Shown piece after piece: positions 1-11,616 of a stretch of DNA of 64,000 nucleotides (the stretch's first letter is position 1; every line of letters begins with the position of its first letter). Both the position numbers and the translations under genes were made by a program. Source of the DNA: Datnioides undecimradiatus (taxonomy: Eukaryota; Chordata; Actinopteri; Lobotiformes; Datnioididae); assembly GCA_008933995.1 (NCBI GenBank), contig WARS01000016.1:5432215-5496214 (forward strand), read 5' to 3'. The notes under the pieces are model-generated. The model saw only the letters and a program-made list of their open reading frames with translations, had not been told where the DNA came from and ran no database searches.

Positions 1-360
1 GGTAAAAGGCAAGATAGACAAAACTGACAGCCATCCAAATCAGCCAGATGTTTTAGCTTCTCTAGTTTTATCTGCAGTAAAGAGTATTTAATCCAATGTC
101 TGTATTTGGCAAGCATTTGACAGACAAAGCAAGAGCATTGTGGTATTTTAAGGGAGCTGCTCGCAAAACCAAATCTGCTCTAAAATTCAAAAACGGTAAT
201 AGTGGTGAGAACAGCGTTTTAGCTTTACTTTCCACCTTAAAACAGCCTAAATAGATTTTTTTTGAAAGCTTAACAAGCTGTAAACGCAACACTGGCACAT
301 TATCACCTTATAAAGTTGTTGTGGTTAACTTGTTTGCAGAAATTGCCTATTTACACTTTC

Positions 361-600
361 TTTTTGCTCTGTTTTGGTCTCCACCAACTCCTGAGGGAAA
401 TCTCTGACCCTTTAACTGCTTAAACGCTCCACTATGTTAGGCATCTAGTTGCTAACTATGCCTGTCTGTCACAGCAGGGATTGCACAATGGGTTTACCAG
501 CGCTTTGATGGTGAAACAGCTGCGTGCTTCAACTGGAGACAAGGACGATGAGACTTTGTGTATCAAAAACAACAAAAAATGCGTTAAAGGACAGTGAAGC
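361..600 (+). repeat. Decayed dispersed repeat, copy 1 of a three-copy family
   Basis: The segment beginning around GGTCTCCACCAACTCCTGAG resembles two other places in the window (13505-14127 and 16845-17176), which share GGTC(T)CCACCAC and a following GCTAACTATG/GCTAACCATG stretch. The shared wording in the same order indicates an old interspersed repeat. Boundaries are approximate and this copy lacks the recognisable end seen in the other two. Confidence 0.5.
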
Positions 601-3600
601 AAGCAGAGAACAACTGCACTACAACCCAGTATAAGGTGTCTTTGGTTTTACTGGAAGGGAAAAAATCTAATGACCTCAAAAAATCTTAAAATTTTATGAC
701 CTCATTCGAGTGAATTTAAAGGTGTGTTCACACAGTTGATCATTGGTAAATTCTCAAGAAGTCTCATGACACCTTTCTTTGTGTACAATGATCATTTTAT
801 GACTCCAGTTGTCTCCGACTTGTTCAGCCTTGAGCTCTGAAGGTGATTCAAGATTAGCTCGCATGATTTGCTGACATAACTGGCGAGCCTTCACTAACAG
901 AGTTGTCTAACATGTCTGCCGGTCCTTGAGATATGAGTCCCATCAATGATTTTGAGCCAAATGAGGAAGTCCACATCAACATCAATTAATGCCAATTTGG
1001 TCAAAAACTAAATAAACTGCATCCCACTATAAGTCTATGAAACAGCGTTTAATTGTATGATATTAATAAGCTGCCTCTCTGCAGGTGGCGGTGTGAAACT
1101 ATCTCTACACACAGCTCTGCATAATCTAAATTTTACACATAAAATAAAAACTCTGTGTTATGCAACAACTTAAACCTTTACAGAATATTACAAATAATAC
1201 TAATCTATCATTGACATATAGGTGTCATATCAGTTCCAGCATATACATTTATATATATGTTCCTGATGTGCGGGGATGTGTAAACTGGTTATTTTCCAGC
1301 ACATAACGCCGAAAAAAATGCTCGCTGTATAACGTTGTTGTCACTACAAAGTTATATTTATCTGAAATATACTCCTTAATAACGTTAGCTGTTTAAGAAA
1401 AGCTGCCTTCTGAGTAGCCTTAGATCAGCCACTACCACATAGGAAAGGTCTATTTTTATTCCAGCTCAAAAATTCCCCATATAGGCTGCCACATCGTTAA
1501 TCTATGAACTTCTTTCCGTCTAAAATCTGCCTCGGTTTTAAAAAGAATCCCACACCCACATGCTGCGAGCGCCATTAAAATGCTTCTCTCTTGTGGTAAG
1601 TTTTCACCTTAAAGCCAGGCTCTGAAATGCCACCTGGAGAGCTTTTATCTTAACCAGGAATCATTTTTAAAGGATAAATTCATATATTTTAAGAACAGCT
1701 GACAGTAGAATTTCACTCTTCACCACTTACTACTCATACTGCCTGTCCACTCTCCTCTCACAGACTTCAGTCCGCCCACGCCAACGACTGATTGGCTGCC
1801 CAGAAGACAGCAAAGAACTGGATTCTTGTGGACTTTTATGTATTAATACTTTTTTTTTCATTCACGTGTTTTCCGATTTTTCATTTTTCAAGTACATTAA
1901 TCTTCTTTTTGCCTTGTTTTGATATTTATGCACAAAAGAGTGGAAATATTGAAATGAATTATGTTAATTCTCTTTGACTATTTGTCTATTTTTAAGATAA
2001 AGGAATGATCTGAGACAGCAGAGTGGTTCAGGTGCTTCAAGGCCGTCCTTGGACATGACAAATCCTATTATGCTAAAAATGTATACAAGTAGTTTTTCTT
2101 AACCCCCATGAGCCAGACAGTGGCACACCTACAATCTGATTCACAGGTTGAAATTTCGACAACCTGCAGCACCGACTGCCTTTGTTCTCGCGCCGGATGT
2201 GAAAACACGGCTAATTTCTGAAACAAGCTCATTTTAATTACTTACTGTTTTACTGGACTGAAACTGCCCTGTATAGCGCACAGACAGACAGACAACAAAC
2301 AATTTGTTTCACGTTTCAATCCATATGAATCTATATAGTATGGAAAACATTACATTTTGCACATTTTAACTTTAACTTTTCAAGTGCGTGTAGGACTATA
2401 GTGCGGTCTTTACGCTGTCTTTACCTTTGCACAGCAGTTTCTGCTTTATGTTGTGCCAAATCCTGTATCTTAAGCTGTTTTTTGACATAGACTTTAGTCA
2501 ATTAGATCTTCCTAATGCACAGCACATTGTTGACATTACATTGACATTATGAGCTGTATTTTTTTTTTTTTTGTTTTCGTAAATGGCTTTCAATGACTTT
2601 GACCAACCATTCCCAGCATCCTTCGGTGCGCTTTCAATTCTCTTGCAAGGTCCCGATCGAACTGAAACACATGACCTTTTCACCCAATGTCCTCTCATAG
2701 CTCATCACCACCTGGATTAATCAAAAACTGCTTTGAAACACATAGTGTCTGTATAAATGAAAAAATACATCTTTTCTTTTGAGGTACAGCTATAGTAAGA
2801 GCTGGAGAAATGTACTTTATACAGAGCGACAACTCATTCATTAAATGTGCAGAATTCTTGACCTCCACGCCATGTTGTTGGGGTTTTTTTTGCTGGGAGT
2901 AACATTCAGCCACTACAAGAATTGAATTATTATGTTTGTTCCACACACGCACAGCCACCACCATATTAACAATAGCATATACCAAGCTTAAGAGGGCACA
3001 ACATGACTTGTACTCAGTGATCTCGGTCTGCACATGAGATGAGTTTCCACACAGTCAAAAGAGTAAGCTAATGAAGGTCTTGGTGTGTTTTTCTAAGGTT
3101 ATCTGAAATTCATTAGATTTAATTAAATCAAGGAAGTTACAGTATGAGAAAAAGAGCATCACAAAAAAAAACATTAGGTTGAAATTATGAGTTTGTCGGC
3201 ATGTAAGCTTTAGATTAGGAGTGTCAAACTTGATTAACCAGCCACGCACAGCCTTATTTGATCTTAGTAAGATTCTGAAAACAATCAAAACAGCCTGAGA
3301 TGTCTTAAATTGAAAAATAAGACCAATTTCAGTAATATGTCTCAATGCATGAATCAGGAAAAGTGGCGCATTTTATTCAAAAATCAGGATTAATGACATC
3401 TCTGCAAATATTATTACAGGTTGTCCATCCAGTCAGCCAGATTAAACCTTTTGGGAGTCCAGTTCTGGCTCATTGGCCAGATGTTTGACACCAAATATAG
3501 CACAATCTAATGGTCATATACTTCATCTGATTACCAATGAAATTGAATGTTTGACTAAATGACACGTGGCACCTGAGAACACATATAATTAATACACTTG

Positions 3601-5076
3601 TATGCAATATAAGACAGATCGGCAGATTATTACATCCGCTGTGTCTAGACCCTCAGCCATTCCCCAGCACCTTCACCTGTAGCATCCTTTTTCACAACCC
3701 AAACAAGCATCTGCCCACTTCATAGTCAGGAACCCATAATGCACTGGGAGCCCCTGTGCATGCCTGGTGTTGGGATTTAATTGGATATTAGTATCCAGCA
3801 GTGTCTGAATTAATCAAATCATTTCCATCCATTAATTTAGTGGAGGAACATACAATTAAATCCTTATTAGTGTGCTCTCAGGAGTATGCCTTTTCATCCC
3901 TCTGCAGAACATTGAGAGTTGGCCAGAGTCCAGTGCAAAGCATTCTCCTCGCTTGAATCTGGTACTTCCTTGTGATGGGCCCTCTGATGATCTACAGCAA
4001 CTGGCTGTAAGCTTAAAGCAAGGGACTGTCATCCTGTGGTAAGGTGCTCCTTCGCCCATGGCTGTAGAAAAGGCTAATGTTTTTGGGTGGGGGGGGGTTT
4101 AAATTAGAGCTGCTCAAAATGAATAAATACATTGTTGGCTTCTATTTTGAGTCTTTACCATTTGTCCGATTATGAAATTATTAGGTCAGAGGGCTGCAAG
4201 TTTTAGAGTAATTCTATTTGCTGAAACATTACTGTGAAAACCGCACAAAAATGCCCTAAATAGGGTGAAAAGAGATTTGGAGATTTAGGCGGGGAGCAAA
4301 CATAATCCAGCGCACTAATGTAGGTCATTTTATGATAATTTCCATATTTCTATATTTCATACAAAGCAGATTCCTTTCATGGTGGACTTCAAACTATAGT
4401 GTGTAGTTTTTCAAATAAAAATCATCAGAACAAGTACAAGAATTTAATTTACAAAGAAATACACAAAGAGCATTTAAGACAATCTCAGCATCTAAGCTGC
4501 CTATCATGTACAATGCACCATTCCGGTCACCTAGTTTGTCTCGGCATTAAGTTTAAATCAAACATGAACACAACGACTCTGGTTGGTGCCGCTCATTTTT
4601 CTCCCTCCTCCTCTCTCGTGAATCTGAGTTAAAATGCTTTTGCACAAAGTAATCCAGACTGCTCAGATCAGCAGCCATTTTTAATTAAAACCATTTACAG
4701 AGGAAACCAAAGTGAGAAAAAAAAAGAGAAAAAGAGCCAAGGGATTTTACACTCTGTCATCCAAGGCTTCAGCGGATCAAAGAGTTTTAGTTGTGCTTTT
4801 TAATGGTTACGTAACATTTTTGCCTATGAAATATTGGGCCAGGGTGCCATGTAGTCAGTCCAGAGCTCGACAGCACCACAGATTTCCTGCAGTGCACTTT
4901 CAGATTTCAAGCAAGATACAATAAGCCTATGTTTATGTCTAAGTATAGCTGTCAATCAATACAATACTACTGGTGTAAGAGGACACTGAAAGCAGGCAGA
5001 AACCTCAGAAAAATGTTCTTGCACTCTGCCTAAGAATTTTTGTATGCGTGTGCATGTATGCATTAATTGTATACGC

Positions 5077-5109
<33 letters not shown>
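5077..5109. repeat. Microsatellite (AT)11 followed by (AC)n
   Basis: A pure AT dinucleotide run is followed directly by an AC run, within the nr3c2 intron. Confidence 0.95.
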
Positions 5110-7520
5110 AACAGTATGTATATAGGTGTTTATGTCTGTCTGCTTCCCTGCCTGCCTGGCTGGCTGCCATGTGGCCCACCGCTTACTGTCATCCCGTCTG
5201 ACATTAGGGCTAAGCTGGATCTCATTAGGACCAAGGTGGCAGTGATCCCGTCAACATCGCTTTGCCTCCTGCCATATGGGTCGCCTCCAAGGTAACGGGG
5301 CCCTCAGAGCAGCAAGCCTTGCTATGGCACACGCGTGCACACACAGACTGAGGGATCTGCTCTCTAGACTATCCTCTACCTTGCACATACAGATTAATAA
5401 ACATGTCAAACAGCAACACCGGCATAAAAAAATACTGATAAAATAATCAGATACATTATGCTTACTATATGTGGCTGCCAAAGGAAATACATAAAGATCA
5501 CAAGGGCAGTCAATGTAACGTAGTTTGCCTGAAGAAGTGTGTAATGCAGTAGCCATGGACATTATTAGATGTATAGTTCAGCGAAATGACATGACTTTAC
5601 AAATCTCGCAGCAATAGATGACAGTAGAAGGTTTCTTTATAGGTGTGTTAGATGCAGATGTTTTATATTTTAGGGCTAATATCCAATGAAGTGTCCAATA
5701 TCAGAATTAATGGATGACAGGGAGGCCATTAGTTTCTATTTACGGGCACCTTGAAGGGCATTATGCTGCTGATACCATGGTCGCTTGCCAAAGTTTTTAT
5801 GTGTCTTACAATCAAAATCTCACGTGCCACAATTCAATTTCTTTGGTAACACATATGAATTTGACTAACACCTGGAACAATTATAACCATTCCATAACCA
5901 TTCCATACCCAAAAGTTAACGTTAACCAGTGCATTAATTCAGAAAGGTGAGGAGACAGTTTCACTAAAATTACTTTGTTTGCTGCCTGTTATCTTTAATT
6001 AATGGACACCCAACAGCCAATCAGAACCAAGCCACACACCCAGGCCATTGCGTGATGCTTTTTGGTCGCAGTTTGCTCCTACGTAAATGTAAAGTGATTA
6101 AAACAAACTCCTTTTTTAACAGTTGTTCCTCGGAATTTGTCCCTGCAATCTAATCAAAAATGGAAAATGAAAATAGACAACTAGAAGTGGCCAAACAATC
6201 AGTAAAATCTGCAAAGTTGCTTTTTGCAAATCCAATCAGGATAACTTTTGATCTAATAAATGTCTGTGTCTGTGATTCAGAGCAACATCACTGCCCAAAG
6301 TCAGTCTGGTATTGTCAAAACATAGACAAACATAGAGGAGCAATATCCAAGCAGCAGCTTAAATGCTGTACTGCTCTTGCAGCAAGTACCTGACTCTCTG
6401 TCCATGCCAAGTAAACAGGAAGTCATTTATGACTTTACTTGGTGCGTCTTTGCACCAGCTCATAAAAACTGGATTCATAACTTCCCATGCATAAACAGAT
6501 GATAGTAGTGCATTTCATAATAACACTGATAAGCAGCAAATGCTATTAAAATGCACAAAGGTTGCCTCATCCCCAGATACAGGACTACAGACTTCTTCTG
6601 ATTTAATGCAAATAAGCACCAGCGCCTCACTGTTGCATGACTATACCTACTTCTGCATGGTCAACAATGTAACTATGTGTTTCATGGTCTAGATTGTGGC
6701 TGCGATATTCACAGTTATTAATCGTGTTGATGATTTACTTCCTTCAGCTTCACATGCAACTAGGACACCAGAACACATTGGAAACAAAACAACTGTGTCA
6801 AAGTTGCACTTTGCCAGATTGGCAGCTATTATAGATTTTTTTTCCCCTTTGGCCTGTTTGTTTTGTTTCAGCCCCCACCCTCACAAAAGCAACTGTTTAT
6901 TTCATCAGTCTGGCAACAAAAGCATGTGATCAATCATTCATAATTTGTGGTGCTGCCAATGGCCTAGGGCCCATAAAAACAGATATTTGCATTACACAAG
7001 GTCTTAGCTGGACCTCCTGATAACAGACCAATAAATTTTGTTGTTACATACACACAGGCCCCAGATAAGAGGTAAACTTTGCCTCTGTGTTACAGTAGAA
7101 CACAGGGCAGTAATGGCAAAGATGGTGTTGTGATCACATGCTACTATAACAATGACCTGGACCCCGTCCTTTAATTCCTGTTCCCCCGGCCAGCATCCCG
7201 CTGCCTTTCCCAAGCCCTGCTGTTGTTATTATTTTTGCACTATTCAAAGCAAACGCCCTAAATCCCTTGTGCAATATGAGTCTGACTGTAACAAACTGAC
7301 CCTCCATTTATCTGATCCTCTAAAGAGACACGCTATTATCTAGGTGTACTGACAAAAAAAAAAAAAAGCATTATTCAGGAAAAATGAAAACTGCCTGTCT
7401 ACATAAAGTAAACTGGTTTATTTATCACAACTCAGAAAATGTTCACTTCCAAGCCAGAGGTCTAACAGAGATACACTCCTAGGCACTGAGACTACAGACT
7501 CGAGACTTAATTCTCCTTAC

Positions 7521-9319
7521 CTGTCCGTGATGCAGTTCTGACCCGGGTATCCCTCTCCTCTGCCTGACAGTGACCCCTGTGACATGCCCGGCCGAGATTT
7601 CCACGACTCCATTAACGCCGTTACGGGAGAAATTAGATTCAACAAAGGATTGGACTGGTCCCTCACATCATGCCGCGTGAAAGACATTGTTCCTTGCGCT
7701 CCAATCTGGTAATGGAATGAATGTCCACCGGAATTAACTCCAACAATGGCCGATGTGGGCATGCCGTTGTTCTCTTGGTAATAGCTGCCATCAGTGGACT
7801 CCTGCTTAACCCCTTTAGACAGGACATTGTTGGAGAACACATCGGGCTCATAGTTCCCATTCATAGAGGAGACAGGGGTTCCTAAGATACCAGAAAGACT
7901 GTATTCATCAATGTTATTCCTCAGGGACAAATAGGTGGTCTCAGATGCAGGAAAGAGACCAAGGGATGGTGACTGCTCACTGTAGGGCTGTTGGTTCATA
8001 CATCCCTCATTTTTGTTTGGCTCACTCTTAATCTGTGTTGTAAAAGGTGTGCTACTCGCATTACATTTGGAGCTGCCTAAACACATGCTCCTGAAGTCTG
8101 TTCCAGGCTCATTCTTAATGTACTTGACCATGCCCATCTGGTCCAAGCCGACATTGAACACTTCCCCGTCTACCATCTCTACTTTGGGGAATTCAAAGTT
8201 CTTGAAGTCTGTGTCCCTGGTCAAAGCTGCTGCTTCTGGGCTGTTGGTGTCATTCTGTACCAATCCCAGTCCACCAGCAGGACTGGACACAGGAAACCCA
8301 CCTGAGGAGGGGTTCTGCGGGCTGCTTACCGCCATGGCACCCCCTGTGGCCGGACTGGAGATGGAGGGCCTTATTGTGTTGCAGTTGTTGGCAGTGCTGG
8401 TGCCGCTGCCACCTGTGGGGCTCGAAACTGATGATCTTATGTTACAGGTAGTGCTGCAGGACGGAGGCGATCTCACACTACTCATACTCTGAGGGCTGGA
8501 CATGGGCGACCTCATGACATTGAGCGGGCTGGTGAGTGGTGGTGAGCCCACTGTGCTGGACTCTACAGGGCTACATGTGGCTGAATTCCTGCGCTTGATG
8601 TTGGCCAGAGTTGCTGCACAAGACGTCTGGCTGACAGGACTACTGACGGACGAGCACATTGGTCCAAAGCACATAGGGGGACTGGTGGTTGACGAAACCA
8701 TATTGTTGCTGCCCCCAGGGCTAGAGATGGAGCTAGACGTCTGGGGGCTGCAGGACAGTGATGAAACCAGCATTGAAGCTGAGCTAACTGGAGTCCCAGC
8801 GGTGCGTTCTCTAGGAGTGGTGCTGGGTTGCTGATAACCAAATGGCTTTAACTTGGGGCTCTTTGTGGAACCACACTGGGTCTCCTCGAGAGACCGCCCA
8901 CACATTGGATACATCTTCCCAGGGCTGGTACTGCCCCCGTGCTGGCTGAAGGCAAAGTCTGCCTCCCTGGCAGCGTTCATATACAGGCCCATAGACTCAG
9001 CCACAGTCTTGGAAAGCTCCTTGGAGTCGATTTCCTGCTTATGACCATGGAGAGAGTTGTTGAAGTGTGGGAGAACAAATGGCTGGTTCTGGCTGAGCCG
9101 AAGCATTGGCTGCTCCTGCTTCTTTGTATTGTTGTCTTTGCAGTCAGTGGCCGGGCTTCCAGCGGGGCAGCTAACATTGACTATGTCCATCAGAATATCA
9201 CTGTTGGTCAGACTTGAATCCTCTGTACTGCAGCAGTGCTCCATGGTGCTGGGGACCTGCGACCATCTGTTCTCTGTATCACTTCCATCAAAGAAACTTT
9301 GGTATCTTTTGGTCTCCAT
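7521..9319 (-). CDS. nr3c2: Mineralocorticoid receptor, first coding exon (N-terminal domain), partial gene
   Basis: This exon encodes residues 1-599 and two bases of codon 600 of the mineralocorticoid receptor, a cytosol-to-nucleus steroid-activated transcription factor. Visible family signatures are METKRY at the start, MDIVNVS (44-50), ELSKTVAESMGLYM (101-114), YSLSGILG (473-480) and SAIVGVNSGGHSFHYQIGAQ (523-542), which separate it from the glucocorticoid receptor. The middle (about 190-350) is Ser/Pro-rich with repeated SSP motifs. SUMO-type motifs are IKNE (401-404), IKSE (430-433) and VKQE (504-507). The ATG at 9319 has strong context (G at -3, G at +4) and an in-frame TGA at 9337-9335. 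The acceptor AG is at 9340-9339, so the exon starts at 9338; the donor is CAG|GTAAGG with GT at 7520-7519 (phase 2). The reading frame is intact. The DNA- and ligand-binding exons are absent from the window. Family identity is very sure. Confidence 0.97.
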
Positions 9320-9330
9320 TGCTGGCTCAT
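9208..9330 (-). other. Upstream ORF overlapping the nr3c2 start codon
   Basis: An upstream ATG at 9330, inside the same exon and 11 bases before the receptor ATG, opens a different frame. It runs 40 codons to a TGA at 9210-9208, so it overlaps the first part of the receptor frame. Its initiation context is weak (T at -3, A at +4), while the receptor ATG is strong, so leaky scanning would be expected. Whether the small peptide is made or matters cannot be told from sequence alone. Confidence 0.5.
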
Positions 9331-9338
9331 TGATTCAC

Positions 9339-10903
9339 CTGGTGAACGAGGAAAAGGAAAATAAGAAAAGCATGAGAAAAGAGCAGAAAAACTTGTTGTT
9401 TGCTATAAACCCGCTGCACACAAGGAAATGAGTGGCAGGTAAATTAAGGGTATTTGCCTTCAGGCAAAGATTTAAGGTCTCCTTTGAGACTAAATTATAT
9501 ATTTAAGAATATGCTACTGGATCTTGCTGCTATAGTTTAAATATAATCTTTTTGGTTTTAGATGGATGTTAAAGCTAAAAGTCTCGTTTCACTGAAAACA
9601 AAACCAATTAGACAAAAAAGGAAAAAAAGACCACGTGAAGATGTAGATATATTTATCTACAATTAACACACGAGCAATTTAACTTATTCTGAAAATATTA
9701 TGGCCTACTTTTAAAGAATACATACCCCAAAAAACATAAATTCTCCTGTGTTGACAATATGTTCAATCTGAAAAGGTCCAAAGCCAGTCTGTACAGTATC
9801 TCGTCTCTCTCGCAGACAGAGCTTCTTATCACTGCACTACAGGAGATGTACAGTCTGATAACTTGACGACACCTGCACTGCAAGGGTTAACGTGTCTGCG
9901 TGACGTCGTGTGGGCTTTTCGTTGAAATTCCCACCTCTACCGCGCCTCAATTGGACAGCTCGGCTAAAAAAATCCACCAGCCTTATGAGACCATTCATGG
10001 ATTGGTCCGAAAGCTGTCACTCAATAGTTATAGCTCTTGCAGCCACAACATAGCTGCGACACAACTTGAAATGTTGCTTTTGCGGCCAGAGCAGCCCAGT
10101 CATGTGCGCGAGCAATAAAAGCGCTGGCAGTATTTTGACACTTGAGATATTGCAATGAGGAGGCATTGCTTTAGGTGATGTTTTAATCTTTGTTGTGCAT
10201 GATCTGGTGCACACTCTGAAGGGCTCGCGGCTCTGGGGTAGCCGAGATCTGAGCTGAAGTTATTCAGGTTGCCCGTAAAATATCCCGTGCACACCGTGTG
10301 CACGTCCTTAAATAGGTTTACAGAAAAGCGAAATAACGGAGATATCAGCTTGATAATCCCCGCTTCCTGCTCCCGCTGTGATTGTCCTGCCTCTGTAGGG
10401 CATGCAACTCTCTGCATATCTCTCCATTTTGCGTTTGCGCAGAATAAACACTAAAAGAGGAAAATTGCTGGTGCTGAAGTTATTTTATTACTGTGAAAAC
10501 TGTTTGCGATTTAAAAAAAAAAAAAAAAAGGACAAGGTGGGCTAAGCAAGAAAATCGAAATAATTTAAATCATATTTTCACAGAGAATTTGACATTGATA
10601 TTTCCCATCACCTCTTGACAGGTGCGCAAAGAAACATAAAAGCTACTGTTAATTTCCATAAAAGGACCGCGGCTATTTGTGTTTGCACATAAAAGTACAT
10701 AAACTTCTTGGCGACTTTTATTCTGGACCAGACACAGGGCTACGGTCCCGGGTGAAAGTTATTAGATTTGTCTCCCTCGGCAAATGGACCGGGGATGCAT
10801 GTGTTCAGGCTTGAACGGTAACGGAGTTTGCTTTCATTACCATCCCAGACCCAGCGCCAAATTAAAATGTACAGTCCAAACACTGAGCTCTGTCCTTCCT
10901 TAC
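9339..10903 (-). other. nr3c2: Probable nr3c2 5' intron
   Basis: This lies between the acceptor of the first coding exon (AG at 9340-9339, preceded on the minus strand by a pyrimidine-rich tract) and a consensus donor candidate at 10903. Mammalian NR3C2 also has non-coding first exons spliced to the ATG exon. The intron start is inferred from one donor motif, so its far boundary is uncertain. A CRE-like TGACGTCG lies at 9901-9908. Confidence 0.45.
9901..9908 (+). promoter_or_regulatory. CRE-like site TGACGTCG
   Basis: It matches seven of eight bases of the palindromic cAMP response element. A reverse-orientation copy (CGACGTCA) lies at 11266-11273, so the pair brackets the putative promoter. 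Such short matches can occur by chance. Confidence 0.3.
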
Positions 10904-11300
10904 CTTAATTACGACATTCAGAGTTGTCAGGTGGCCGTGTTGCTGGGCAGCGATAATCCAGAGGACAAAAAAAGACACGCGAAGCAAAGTCAATAAATAT
11001 CAACAAATGTGTTGCGCCTACTCTTCCCAATACATAGTTTTCAGTTTGACAGCTAGACACACTGGAGAAGTCTACTGCGTATTATGACTAGTAATCCTCA
11101 ATAGCGAGCGGCTGCTCCTGACAGGACGAACGGCAGCGACGGGTCGGACGACAGCGGCAGATGATCTCACATTATGGCCGCAATTTTGCAGATTACCGAT
11201 TCGGGGCCCTGGATAAAAAGAGTATTAAAAACAAACGAAGGAGTCGTTCGGACTTGAAGTCAGAGCGACGTCATTCTGTGCACTGTGCGTACTGCAACGA
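10904..11300 (-). other. nr3c2: Candidate nr3c2 non-coding first exon
   Basis: On the minus strand AATTAAG|GTAAGGAAGG at 10904/10903 is a near-perfect splice donor, placed just downstream of the CpG-rich and GC-box-bearing stretch. That fits a 5' non-coding exon with transcription starting somewhere near 11.1-11.4 kb. The right-hand limit is a guess. A second, weaker donor-like AGA|GTGAGT occurs near 11.75 kb, so alternative first exons are possible, as in mammals. Confidence 0.3.
11266..11273 (-). promoter_or_regulatory. CRE-like site CGACGTCA
   Basis: Reverse complement of the TGACGTCG at 9901-9908, located inside the CpG-richer putative nr3c2 promoter. Seven of eight bases match the CRE palindrome; function is inference. 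Confidence 0.3.
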
Positions 11301-11318
11301 GTGCAACACAAACTCCGT

Positions 11319-11388
11319 GGAGGGGGGGGGAGGAGGAGGAGGAGGAGGAGGCGAGGGGGAGGCAGAGGGGAGAGAGGGGAGGGGCTCA
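11319..11388 (+). repeat. Purine-rich (GGA)n / G-run tract at nr3c2 promoter
   Basis: A run of nine G is followed by seven or so GGA units and further GAGGGGG/GGGGAGGGG blocks, almost purely purine on the plus strand. It can in principle form a G-quadruplex or triplex. It lies on the template strand for nr3c2, within the putative promoter. Confidence 0.9.
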
Positions 11389-11580
11389 GCGCAGGTAGAC
11401 AGAGCCGCCTGGAAATAGGGCACCGTGCTCAGTGCGGTGTTGTTTGAACTAAACTCTCAGGATAACAGTGTGAGGCAGCCTTTGATTTAATTATTTAATT
11501 CAAATACGCCCTGCAAGTTTGTCTCGTGTCTGTGTTGCTGTTGAAATCCTTTGCCTTCCTTTTTTTTTAAAAAAAATGCA

Positions 11581-11616
11581 TTATTATTGTTATTATTATT
11601 ATTATTATTATTATTT
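11581..11616. repeat. Microsatellite (TTA)n
   Basis: Trinucleotide TTA/ATT run with one interruption, just upstream of the putative nr3c2 promoter. Confidence 0.95.

Larger units (their letters stand above)
1..7520 (-). other. nr3c2: nr3c2 intron downstream of first coding exon (partial)
   Basis: This stretch lies downstream of the GT donor at 7520-7519 on the nr3c2 strand, so it is intron. I looked for the two zinc-finger exons (CxxCxDEASGCHYG type) and saw none, so the next exon lies beyond the left edge. It holds a decayed dispersed repeat (about 361-600), an AT/AC microsatellite (5077-5109), and otherwise unremarkable AT-rich sequence. The open frames here are short and match no family I know. 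Confidence 0.8.
10200..11420 (-). promoter_or_regulatory. nr3c2: Putative nr3c2 promoter / CpG-richer region
   Basis: CpG dinucleotides are visibly denser here than in the surrounding AT-rich DNA, for example around 11100-11160 and 10260-10420. A GC-box-like GGGGAGGGGC sits near 11376-11389 and a CRE-like CGACGTCA at 11266-11273. I see no convincing TATA box at a fixed distance from a start. The position immediately upstream of the first coding exon on the nr3c2 strand supports a promoter; the exact start site is unknown. Confidence 0.5.

Noticed and set aside
1..7520. Possible DNA-binding-domain exons of nr3c2
   Set aside because: I searched the minus strand for the zinc-finger signatures and found none; the exons must be outside the window.
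8013..8492. 159-codon plus-strand open frame
   Set aside because: It lies antisense to the nr3c2 coding exon and shows no domain; it is a by-product of the Ser/Pro-rich coding sequence on the other strand.
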